A DNA stretch of 64,000 nucleotides from Cryptomeria japonica (lineage: Eukaryota > Streptophyta > Pinopsida > Cupressales > Cupressaceae), in NCBI RefSeq assembly GCF_030272615.1, contig NC_081413.1, forward strand, positions 157,673,849-157,737,848, read 5' to 3'. Made by a program: the position numbers and the translations under genes. The notes beneath the pieces were generated by a model, which searched no databases, had not been told where the DNA came from, and saw only the letters and a program-made list of their open reading frames with translations. Positions 11,536-22,000 of the stretch are shown here, in pieces; the stretch's first letter is position 1, and each line of letters begins with the position of its first letter.

Positions 11536-11989
11536 TCCAGATGAACAAGATTCAGAGTAGGATGTTCAAATAAATACCTTGTTTTATGCACGTTGCCCCA
11601 TTTACCAATTGAAATGCCCAAGTGCACACCAATTCAACCTTCTACAACCTTTAATTCAACTTAATTACGCAAATCACAAAGCAATTCGGCAATTGATAGC
11701 AAAACAATCTTTCTTAGCTCAACAAGCGCTCCAAATTCTTTTTCTCTAATGCGTTAGGGTAAAAATGACAAAGTAAAACTCACTTTTATCCTTTTTACCT
11801 ACTACATTAAATGCTCACCCATTAGGGTTACAAACCCTAATTTCACTGCTCAAGGAGAAAACCGGTTGATAACATATTGACAAAAACTTACCAAAATTTC
11901 ATGTTTCAAAATTCTTTTACCGCTCATTTTTCTCAAGGTGTCCAGAGGTAATTTGACCGTTAAGCTCTCCTTAGCCATATTAAAAATGC

Positions 11990-13268
11990 TTAAGTCACCG
12001 GTACAGGGTTCTCTTCATTGGGTGAAGGAAAAATTTCTTCTCTAGGTGAGTCATCACTTTTCTTCTTCCAAATCCGATTCATTTCCTCTCTAGTTTCTTC
12101 AGCATTAACTTTTTGCTTTCCTTTCTGATCCTTAGAAGAATGGATCGGTTTTCTATTTCTAGATCTACAAAATTTTAGTAAATGCCCCAATTTGTTACAG
12201 TGATAACAGGCCATACCAGATGATCTCCAAGGTCTTGCATTGCCTCTTTCTGTTCTTTTGCAATTCATAGCCACATGACCAAAGTTATTACAAATGGTGC
12301 AAATAACATTTGTTACCTTTTCCATCTCAAATGAGTTGAACTAGTTGTCGCAAGGTCTTTTCTAGTTAAGGTTTATCCAGTTGTCAAAGTTCCTCATCCG
12401 GTCACCATTTGGTCTTGGATGCATGTGCAGTACAGGATTGTTTGCTCCATATCTACACTCAATAGATCTATGTCCATACATTCCACATGTGAAGCAATGA
12501 CCTTCAAATTTCCTGGACACATATGTAGCATTATTGTGACTTGCATTTCTGTTAGATTTGTCTCTACAAACATTTGTAGTGTGACTAGGTTTACGACAAA
12601 CAAAACAAACAGGTTTAAAGAACTTCTTACCGGTAGGATTATTAATCTTAGGAGTAGATTTGTTCTTAGGAATGTTTCTCTTTGTATTGGAGGATTCACC
12701 TATTTTATATGTGTGAAAACCAAGTCCAGAGATATCACCCTTCATTCTTTGTGACTGAATTTGTTCTTCCAGCATGGTAGAACTTCTCTGATTTCTCATT
12801 AGCTTTAGAAAGCTGTTTGGTGACATCTTCATTATGCTTTGACAGATTCTCTCTCAGAGATGATGCAAGTTCAAGATCTAGCTGTAGGTTCTCCTTTTCT
12901 TCTCTTTCAACAACCAAATTCTCATGCATATTGATATTTTCCCACTTGATCTTGGCAATCTCTTGATCTCTTTCCTTGATAAGATCTTCAACAACTCTTC
13001 TGGCTTCTAGTTCCTGACTCATGCGGATAGTGAGACCTTCTAGATCTCTCCTCAAATTCATTTTCTCACCATTTTACTTTTTAACTTCCTCTACTAAAGC
13101 ATCAATATTGGCTTCATCTGAAGAACTATTATTAGATATCTCCAATAGTCGTTCAGTTAGCTCTCTCCTCTTGACTTGTGAAACTTTCAGTTTGACCCTA
13201 AGGGTTTCAAGCTCATTTCTGCTAGCTTCTATCTCTCTATCCATCTCGAAGTAGCTCATGTCCCCCAT
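11990..13268 (-). pseudogene. Gag-like protein of element A2
   Basis: It begins MGDMSYFEM 48 nt after the primer site. The first half is a heptad-rich coiled coil. The second half has four CCHC knuckles: CFVCRKPSHTTNVC, CFTCGMYGHRSIEC, CTICNNFGHVAMNC and CYHCNKLGHLLKFC. An in-frame stop at 13074, a one-base frameshift near 12780 and stops near 12362 and 12341 disable it. The tail contains an IWKKK motif also found after the last knuckle of the element A protein, which supports homology. It is presumed to be an RNA-binding particle protein. Confidence 0.75.
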
Positions 13269-13315
13269 GGTGGTTTCAAGGCTATCTTATAAGCGATTAG
13301 GCTTCAAAGAAGTTA

Positions 13316-13328
13316 GGCTCTGATACCA
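13316..13328 (-). other. Primer binding site, tRNA-iMet type (element A2)
   Basis: The reverse strand reads TGGTATCAGAGCC one base from the LTR edge (LTR ends in CCCCTCTCA). Confidence 0.85.
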
Positions 13329-13329
13329 C

Positions 13330-14429
13330 TGAGAGGGGGGGGGGGTGAATCAGTGACACCAAAAATAAAACTACTTCAAACACTAATCGATAGATGAACT
13401 TAACAAAGCTTTTTAATACAATGCATGCAATCCAAAATGATATAACAACATCCACAAAAAGTAAAGCATCCACCATAACACCAGTGTTTGTACGTGGAAA
13501 ACCCAAATAGGTTAAAACCACAGTGAGATGGAACTCACAAGTTAACTATCTGGAGTAGTAGATAAGTGACTGGTTAAGGTCTACAAAGTGCTTTGCTAGG
13601 AGCGAATCTTGTTAGAGATCCCAAAGCTTAATTAGAAGCTTATACCCTGTTAAAGGTAGTACCTTGTTAGGAGTAACCTCAGTGGAGGATTTCTGAATCC
13701 AAACTAATGGATCACCCTCTTAAACGATTTATACATTGAAGCTTGTTAGAGCTTACCCAGTTAGGGGATTTGATTCTATGGTAATTGTTAGAAAACAACA
13801 AGAATGGTTTGATCTATTCTGAGTAGCACAATACTTACTTGATCAGATCCTTTTAAACATATTCAACACTTCTCTTCTGCATACTCTGCAACTTAACTCT
13901 TTTTCCTTTCACACATAACATAACACTTTCACTTATGTCAAAATAGTTCATTGCAATTTCAATATATAGACCTTATGATTTCATGTCCACCTTAAGAAAT
14001 CATAACACAATTTCCTAGGTGCAGTGTATCTAGACAAGTGATCATAACTCATCACAAAAATTACCGCCAAGTAGTCGGTGCTAATAACTCATCACAAAAT
14101 ATGGTAACTCATCACAAAATTACCAAATACCGGTTGGAACAATCAAATATCAGTTTGAGTAAAAAATATGAACCGTTTTCCTTGAAACTCCACTTGATCT
14201 CCATCTTGATCTTCATCTTAATGCCGACTTAGTATAATCAAATATTGTCTCTTATGAAGATACTGGTTAACAAAAAGTATCAGTTAGAGATTAACCACTA
14301 AGTATACTGGTTGACAGTGTAAATAATTGAAGTTACACCGATAATCAATACAATCATGTGTTTGTGTGTGTGAGTGTTTCATCAATGAAAAAAAATGATG
14401 AATACATTACAATCATCATCAAGCCAACA
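13330..14429 (-). repeat. 5' LTR of element A2
   Basis: In minus sense it starts TGTTGGCTTGATG and ends CCCCTCTCA at the primer site. It carries a G-rich run at 13331-13345 and a micro-hairpin array at about 13534-13770, for example a perfect AAGCTT/AAGCTT pair and AAGCT/AGCTT around TGTTAG. Confidence 0.7.
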
Positions 14430-14887
14430 GGGCCCTCATCCACAATTTTGGAGATTTCTTTTTGTATGACAACTGCACCATTATCAGGGTCTACAAGTGT
14501 GGGCAAGCACCCCATGTTTTGCCACTTTTTTCTCTCCTAGGCTAGCATTCCTTGAGTTAATTTGGTAATTCATGTGGATGAAAATGGCACAAATTACAAC
14601 AAATAAGAAAGGGAGGCTCCTCCCCACGGTGGTCAATTTTGAGAATTCACCGTAGGATGTGATGCCTTGGAAAAGGTGCAAGACTTCCTAGTAAAGAATT
14701 ATAGGATGAAGGTTGCCCAATCTAGGCATTTTTACCCTGAGGGATGTGTAAATGATCTCAGAGTATACAAGCTAAAGGAGAAGAGCTATTTCCATTCATT
14801 TGATGAATGAGAGGATTTAATTAGAAATGGTCAGCCTGCTGAGGTAGATCAAAACATGAAGAAATGGGAGCTCATGAAGAAGCTTGA
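14430..14887 (+). repeat. Element D LTR-like fragment, first piece
   Basis: This piece continues at 34461 once the CACTA element is removed, and at 51589 once element C is removed. The end at 51845 (ccaaca, preceded by cctaggt and gttggcca words) resembles the end of the element B LTR. The 5' boundary of D is not visible; it may lie beyond element A2. Confidence 0.55.
14658..14887 (+). pseudogene. LTR-borne ORF of element D, N-terminal fragment
   Basis: The frame starting DALEKVQDFL aligns by eye with the LTR ORF of element B (YPEG, then ..EDL.RN). One stop interrupts it, and the CACTA insertion cuts it after MKKWELMKKL; the protein resumes at 34461. No enzymatic family is recognised. Confidence 0.55.
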
Positions 14888-14904
14888 TACTAGTAGAAAT
14901 ATGG

Positions 14905-15072
14905 CCAATAAATGACTACGTGACCAAAAATTTTAGTCACAGAACCAAATTTTAGCATTTTTTTACAAAAAAGCTATGAATGACTAAATAAATGACTAAT
15001 TTGATAGATGATAGAGAAGTTCAAAATAAATGATTAAATAGATGACTAAATAAATGACTAGATAATTGACTA
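14905..15072 (+). repeat. Left subterminal TGACTA repeats of the CACTA element
   Basis: Repeated AAATGACTA/AATGACTAGA words follow the left terminus. The corresponding right block lies at 34121-34440. Confidence 0.7.
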
Positions 15073-16457
15073 ACTCTTCTCTTAAATAAATTAGGTACTT
15101 GTGGAAATGATATAAAAAATTGATCCTAATATTTTTGTTTATAAATTATTTATTATTTAAATATTATTTTATTTATAAATAATAAATTATTTTATTATCA
15201 GATGTATTATATTATATTTTTTTATTTCTATTAAAAATATAATAAGAATAAAAAGTAATATAACATGGCACAACATGTTCATTAAGGATGATCATAATTA
15301 ATACCATCTTGATAAATTTAGGACATAGGACTCAAATTTGAGGTGAAAGATTGACAAAAACAAATTGTAGAAATAGGGCATGATGATGATTTTTAAAGAC
15401 AACCAAAATCCCAATTTTGTTAAATAGATTTATAGAGTTCAATAACACATCAATCGCATATAAGATTTGAATACTACAAGTAGATTCTAGCTACAAAGTA
15501 TAATAACTATATTAATAAATCGCAATCACCTTAGATTCTAAAGTGAGCGATAATTTATTAAATTTATTTAGGAGACTAGGGTCTTATCTTAAACCCCTAA
15601 GTGATTTAATAATCAACTTAGATTTTAATTTTCTTAACAAATAAAATAATTACCATTATCTAAACTGAATAATTTAACCCTATAAAGTCATCACAACTTT
15701 TATAATTAATTAATTCACCCAAATCAATCTTCAATTTTAATTGTATTATGAGTTATTTATTATTTCTTTATAATATTTAACTAATTCCAAAATTCTTTAA
15801 ATTAACATTAATACAAATTAATTGTATTAATATTAATTATTTAACTAAGCAAATGAACATAAAGTTTCCAAATCCTCTTTAAACTAACTAATCCATTAAA
15901 TTAAAAGTAAAGTAAAGTAAAGTAAAGTGAAGAATATTTAATACAAATTCATCGTTTTAATATTTAATAATAAGAAAGTAAAAGTAAAGTACCATACATC
16001 ATTAATTTAGCTAATTCATAAATAAAGTTGGCTAGAAAATAAATCTTCCACATTTGATAACTAATTCCCTCGAATAAATTTAAATAATCATTTACCCCAA
16101 AATAAAAATATATCCCCTTTAAATTAACCATCCATTAAAATTAAATCCATAACCTAATATACAAACATTATAATAACCCTTTATTTGGAATGGGGTTTCC
16201 CCCCATTTAACTCCATTAACTATATTAAAAATACAAAACCCCTTTTAAGATATTATTCTTATATTTTAAAAACATGTGGGTGAGCCCTATTTAGGGTACC
16301 CTTTTTTTTAATAAACATAACTTTCTTTTATTATTTCCTTTTACTAACCCTAACCCAAAAATTGGGTTAGGGTTTTCATTCTCTGTTGGTTGCTTGCAGG
16401 TCAACATGGGGAGGAGGAGGCAGAGGTTTTGGAAGGCTGAGGCTTTGAGGGAAGGTC

Positions 16458-16830
16458 GCTCCCCTATGGGTCGTGGCCCATAGTGGCATTCGAAGCTGCC
16501 CCTATGGGTCACGACCCATAGTGGCGGTCGAAGCCACCCCTATAGGTTGTGGCCCACAGTGGCAGTCGAAGCCGCCCCTACGGGTCATGGCTCAGAGTGA
16601 GGCTGAAGCTGGCCCTATGGGTCACGGCCCGTAGTGGTGGCCAAAGCCATCCTTGCGAGTCATGGCCCACAGTGCGGCCCAAGCCGCCCCTGTGGGTGAC
16701 GACCTGTAGTGGCGGCTGAAGCCATCCCTGTAGGTCGCGGCCCATAGTGCAACTGAAGCCACCCTTGTGGGTCGCGACCCACATTGGTGGCCAAAGCCAC
16801 CCTATGGATTTCAGCCCATAGTGGCCCTTT
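16458..16830. repeat. GC-rich minisatellite, ~37-bp palindromic units
   Basis: Nearly ten units of 36-38 bp follow the pattern CCCCTATGGGTCGYGGCCCATAGTGG, then roughly CGGTCGAAGCCA. Each unit holds its own inverted repeat (CTATGGG against CCCATAG). The block is a sharp GC island in AT-rich DNA inside the CACTA element. Reading frames within it are products of the repeat. Confidence 0.85.
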
Positions 16831-16875
16831 GATAACGACTAGGAACTCCATTTTTTTATAGTTCTTTTTTTATTT

Positions 16876-16876
16876 A

Positions 16877-16912
<36 letters not shown>

Positions 16913-16931
16913 CTATGTATATATATATATA
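16876..16931. repeat. TA microsatellite
   Basis: An interrupted (TA)n run just before element B. Confidence 0.9.
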
Positions 16932-18437
16932 AAATAAAGTAAAAAATATTTTTTTCTACTATTTCTTCACAGTAGTTTGCCAGTCTAATATAATTAGCAA
17001 CAACATTTAGTAATTTTCAAGTTGTTAGCACATATTTTTACAAAACATTTTGTGCTATATGGAGGCTTTTTTTCCTATCATATGAGCATTTACGGCTAGT
17101 TTGCATGTGTAGGAACCTTATTAGCATGAGTAAAGTTCTCTAAGGATCAGTTGTTTCAGGAGTATCAAGGTATCACTTGGACACACTAAGGGCATGCACT
17201 AAGTAAAGACTGCATAAAGAGTCCATCATAATAGCATTCTAGTAGATATCAGAAGAGGAGTCAGTAGGATGAAATTAGAAGTGCCTCTAGCTTGCATGTA
17301 CCCTATATGAAGAATTGGAGCCATTAAAATTTGAGGTAATTTTCAAATTTACAAAATTTAAATTATCAGCATAGGTTATCCCGACAACACCGCATAGCCA
17401 AGTGCAAAAGAAGTGAGACATTATTATCGAGGTAGCTTATACCGAGGAGTAAGTAAGAGGATGTATCCATTGGCAAAAGAGTTCAATATCAGAAGTGCGA
17501 TCAAGTTGTTACACCAATAACCAATGGAGCTGTCGGTATAACCCTAACTGATAAAGAAGAGTCTGATTGCAACATTTTAATTATCAGAGTATCAGGAGAC
17601 GGGAATATTCGGTTACCCTAATGTTTGATAGGATGAATGGGGGAGCCAAGAGGAAAAAGGTGTGAACTAGAAGTAAGGTGGTTTCATCAGAGAAAATGTT
17701 AACTCTCAGGAGGGAACCAAAATAGCTACACCGATACCCGATAAAGAAAAGCTAGGCGGGCGACAATATCGGCTGGAGTTATCCCGATAAAGTGTTGAGC
17801 ATGGAGTTCAAAATCTTATTGAGGTAACTTATATCCATTGGTGAGAGATGTTTACACGTTGTCTCGATTCCCGATGAAGAAGTTAAAGAAGAATGTAGAC
17901 AAGGAGACCTCATAGGGAAAAACTATGCCGATAGAGGGGAGCAGTAGAAGAGTTTTGCAAGACAAAAGTCGGTGTCATTGGGGAATCGGTAAAACATCAA
18001 CTGGGTTGTTCTGACACCCAATGAAGAAACCGAGAGGAAAGAAGTGTGAACCATAAAAGAGAACTCGTTGGGGTAGCTTCTACTATTGGATGAGTGTTTC
18101 TTAAGTTATGTTGATCTTTGATGGGCAGGATGCCACAGAGGAAGAACAAGGTAGATCTATCGGGGTTACTTATGCTGATCAAAAGGACAAAAGGGAAATT
18201 AAAGAAGTGTACATCATTGGTGGTGCCAAATAATTAATATTTCGTGTAGAGTTACACCGATTAGTCATAAAGGAATTTGGTGTGAAAATAGACATGACAA
18301 CCATTATTTAATGCATCCAACGAATAGCCCTGAAATTGCACGAAGAAAATCTAACCAGGATTTTGTTTCAAATGTTAACTATGATGGAGATAAATTTATA
18401 TATGAGGTCTCCTATACATTTTTCTTTCACACAATAA

Positions 18438-18445
18438 TATATAAG
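18438..18445 (+). promoter_or_regulatory. Candidate LTR promoter TATA box
   Basis: TATATAAG lies 62 nt before the ATG of the LTR ORF. If transcription starts about 30 nt downstream, the genomic RNA would begin just before this ORF, placing it in R-U5 as the first ORF. The 3' LTR copy has lost the motif. Confidence 0.45.
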
Positions 18446-18506
18446 TAGTTTTTTATCTCTGAATATCTAATTGAAGTTACAGAGTACAGAACAAAGGATT
18501 TGCAAA

Positions 18507-20661
18507 ATGAAGAGTTCAAGTGCAAAAGGAAATAAGAAGGTCACAGAAATATCTAGTGACATATCGAAACAATCAAAGGTAGGAGAGGCTGCAGAGAAAA
18601 GGAAGCTAAATCAGGACATGATCAATTAGATGAGTTCTCTGGGAGCTAAGTCTAGAAGGTCGAAGACAAATTTTCCAATTCATGATGAATTGGAGGATAG
18701 GTATAAGGATATAGGTGATGTATGGACCAGAGTGCAAGGATACAAACTGTTCTTGTTTTGTTACATTAGGAGAAACAAGTCGATTCCTATATCTAACCCA
18801 TGGAGCACTAGTCTAGGAAAACTCACGGTCCCTAATGTATTTGTAAACATAGACTCTCTCAAGCTCTTGGTCAGAAATTATGATGCTAGTAAAAGATGCA
18901 TCCTGTTACCCGACAGGAATGTTTTCATTTGTTTCGTAGTAGCGATAATTCAAGAATTTTTTGGTTTGAATTCTGAGATAGAGGTGCCTCTATCTTTGGA
19001 TGATTTGGAGGAAGAATACAAAAAGATGGACACCACATATCAAGGGTGGAATTTGGTGTTTCATAAGGCTAAGAAAGGAAGATTGATGAAGGAAGATGGT
19101 TCGCCTTATGATATCAACATTTTCAAAAATATTTCCAATATACCTACATGGCTTGTGGACAAGTTGGAGGAGTCAAGGCTCCAAATGTAGCAAGAAAGGG
19201 ACCACTGGTTTTGGTGGCCAATATCCAGAGGCATGAACCAAGAGTGTTTGATTTCGCTGCATATCTAGGAAACAGATTGCATCAGCGTTTTCTAAACCTA
19301 AAGAATAGTCCTGATAAGCATTTCAAGCATTATTCTTTGTTAATGTGTATAATATTGTTTTATGGTAAATTCAAAGGACTGTGGCCAAAGGATTTGAGAG
19401 TAAACCAGTTTGGAAAGAATGGACAAGAGCAACCTATGCAACGATGGGTTTCTTTATGGGATTCTAGGTCTGTGAATTCCCATTATGTTAAGTTTGAAGA
19501 ATTTTTCGTCAAACCCTTGTTCAGAATGTACAATAAAACTATTGAAGGATCCTTTTTAGAAACTATTAAGAAGTTTCTTTGGCCATTCAAGCACCATAAT
19601 ACCAAAGTGAATCATAATTGGGGTGATTGGTTTTCCTATGCCAATATCACTTTTGTTAGAGTGTTCGGTTTCTAGGGTTCACCATATGTATTGCCTAAAC
19701 CAACACCTAATCATTTTGCATTTTTATAAATTGTTAGACAACTTAGTGTTTCCAATTCTCGTCACTTTGGGGATGCACGTAAGTAGGCCTTTTTGCCAGG
19801 GAATTTGGAGTTTGGAGATTTTAGGATTGTATCAACCAGGGCTTATGAAGCCATTGACAAAAAATTAGCAGATGAATACAATTTGTTGTTACACACACCC
19901 AAGAAGAATTATGATCCTGAGGGATATATAAACATGTGCAAGCAAGGGCAGGCCCTGAAAGGTTATATCCATTTTATTGATGATATGGAAGATCTATGCA
20001 GAAATAAGGAAGTGGAAGAATTGGCTGATGTGATGGAAGATTTGGAGAAAAGGTTACAAGAGAAAAAACAAAGGTCGGAGGACCTCCAAGGTGAAGAAGA
20101 GGAATGTGCTGAAAGTGACTCATGGGAGAATGAGGTTGTGTCAAAATTATAGATACCAAGAAGAAGAGCCTGATGCACAGTAAACATTAATCACAATCTT
20201 GAATGCATAGGTAGATGATAAAATGATTGAGCACACCACTTTTGTATGAGATGATCAATTTATAAAATCTAAAGAGTTCAAATCATTCCTGTATCATTTC
20301 AAAGGTAAGAAATTAAGGAAGGAGTGCCAAATATTCCCCCTGAAAATGAAGCATAAATGAAGAGGAGAGTTGAAGGAAGAGTTCTAGGAGTGCCAAGAGG
20401 TTTTGCAGAGTCAGATTTCTAGTTTGGTTTATCAAGGACAAAGGTGGATGACTCTCAGGATGTAAGGTCTTACTTAGTGCAACCCTTAGTGTCGCCCAGG
20501 AAGATGCCCTAGATATGAATGAGACAATGGATGAGTTAGAGAGCCTAATCAAGATAGATATGGTGCTTAGGGATAAAGAATTTAATGTAGTTACATACAA
20601 TGATGAAGGATACCTTAAACACATCAGAAAATGTGGGAAGAGGCTGGATCCAAAGAAATGA
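18507..20661 (+). pseudogene. LTR-embedded ORF, 5' LTR copy (element B)
   Basis: It starts MKSSSAKG and ends RLDPKK, about 718 codons if unbroken. Parts: a basic N-terminus (KSRRSKTN), a folded-looking region (DIGDVWTRV, IIQEFFGLN, DTTYQGWNLVF), a second globular block (RHEPRVFDFAAYL, KHYSLLMCIILFY, KFEEFFVKPLF) and a charged coiled-coil region (EDLCRNKEVEELADVMEDLEK). A stop after MIN, frameshifts near 19140 and 19670-19790, and several later stops disable it. The RN.D...CIL..F.......IQE.FGLN pattern recalls ORFs of unknown role in large plant retroelements, but I assign no function. The homologue at 30129 and a relative in element D show it was maintained as protein. Confidence 0.7.
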
Positions 20662-21706
20662 AGTTTTCATTTCTCATACTTTTATAATTGTCTTATGTTA
20701 TCTTAGCAGTTAAGTTGTTAAGTGTTAGGTTCTAGTTAGATTTTAGTTTAGCAAAATGAAAGGGTGTGTCCTATCATCTATGCCTATTGATTAACATATT
20801 TGTAGTGAGTCATTTTGTATGTATATGAAATCTAGGATCTGGGATTTTTAGAAGAATTTTAAAAAAGAAACAATCACTTCTTCCTATAAGGGTTGTAAGT
20901 TATATGTATCAGGGAAGTCTATAGGAACAAGAATCATTTTTTTGTGCAAACAAACTGTAATGGAGTATCTTCAGGTGCAAATTATATATGCAATAATTTC
21001 CTAAAGATTAATATACAAGGTTCATTGTTTCTTTTCAAAATATTGTGCATACTTTTGTGTTGATGAGTTATCTTTGTCCTCTTGATAAATCTGTCGTTTG
21101 ATTTGCCATAATGTGCCATCACATGTTGTTGCATTAAATATGAGATTGGGTTTTCATTGTTTGTGTAACACATATTGAACCCTTCATAGTTGATAATTAA
21201 TATTGTCTCTGGAGTTGATAACATCTCTTATCCACAAAGTGTCATAAATATCCCTAGATAGAGGCACTGGTCTATTATTCATCTTTTAAGGTCTTGCTTT
21301 GTTATGCATTTAAGGTCCTTAATGAAGAAGACATTCCTGCCAAATCCTATATGAACTAACCCTTACAAATTTCTTCAAGTCCTGAAAGCATTCTTATTCT
21401 TAATATACAATCATAGTCATTTTCATTTTGTTTCAAAAGGCATTCACTTAAAGCACACAATAAAGTATAATTGCAGAACAATCATTTGCCAGTTTTGCAT
21501 TTGTTAATCATAAATCTTATATCCACATTAAATAACTCTTTTGTGTTTGAGAGGGAAAGGTGTACCTACCTAGGTTCAATGGAGTGATAAGTGCAGAGGG
21601 ATTTGGTCTTGGACCATCCCTGTTCATTGGCCAAGGCTAGTTGGATTAATTGAGGATTTGGCAAACCCTTAATTTTTCGAATCTATGGTTTTAGGCACCA
21701 ACAGAT

Positions 21707-21724
21707 TGGCGACTCTACTGGGGA
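21707..21724 (+). other. Primer binding site of element B
   Basis: TGGCGACTCTACTGGGGA begins three bases after the LTR end. It has the form of a plant gypsy primer site; I do not assign the tRNA. Confidence 0.75.
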
Positions 21725-22000
21725 GTTGTTATACAAAGTTTTCAAAATCTCTGGTAGTTTGTTTTAGACTCTATTGGAGGGAGGATCCTAGAAGATCAGT
21801 TAAGTTGGTAATATTTTCCTCTTAGAAGGTGGCTACTCTACATTCAATACATGAATAATAGTTGGTATTTTAGGAAAATAAGAGAAACCCCTAGATATCT
21901 ATCAATAAAATTGATGTAGGGGAGGAGGTCTTTGCACAAAGGACAAGAAGATCTTATTCAATTGAGTCCCAAGAAAAGGAACAAAGAGAAAAAATGAATC

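Larger units (their letters stand above)
11407..14429 (-). mobile_element. Element A2: truncated relative of element A
   Basis: In minus sense it has an LTR (14429-13330), tRNA-Met primer site, coiled-coil/zinc-knuckle gag-like ORF, a ~450-bp spacer and the start of an ORF2, and is then truncated. The order copies element A although nucleotide similarity is low. The 3' LTR and most of ORF2 are missing, so no target duplication can be tested. Confidence 0.75.
17023..21703 (+). repeat. 5' LTR of element B (4681 bp)
   Basis: Unusually long LTR. About 1.4 kb of leader carries dispersed GGGGTARCTTAT-like words (near 17432, 17818, 18070 and 18160). A TATA box at 18438 is followed by a ~720-codon ORF (18507-20661) and about 1 kb of 3' sequence. 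Its end matches the 3' LTR. Confidence 0.92.

Noticed and set aside
16291-16851. Three minus-strand ORFs of 63-73 codons rich in Gly, Arg and His
   Set aside because: They are open only because the 37-bp GC-rich repeat lacks stops in those frames; no conserved protein features.
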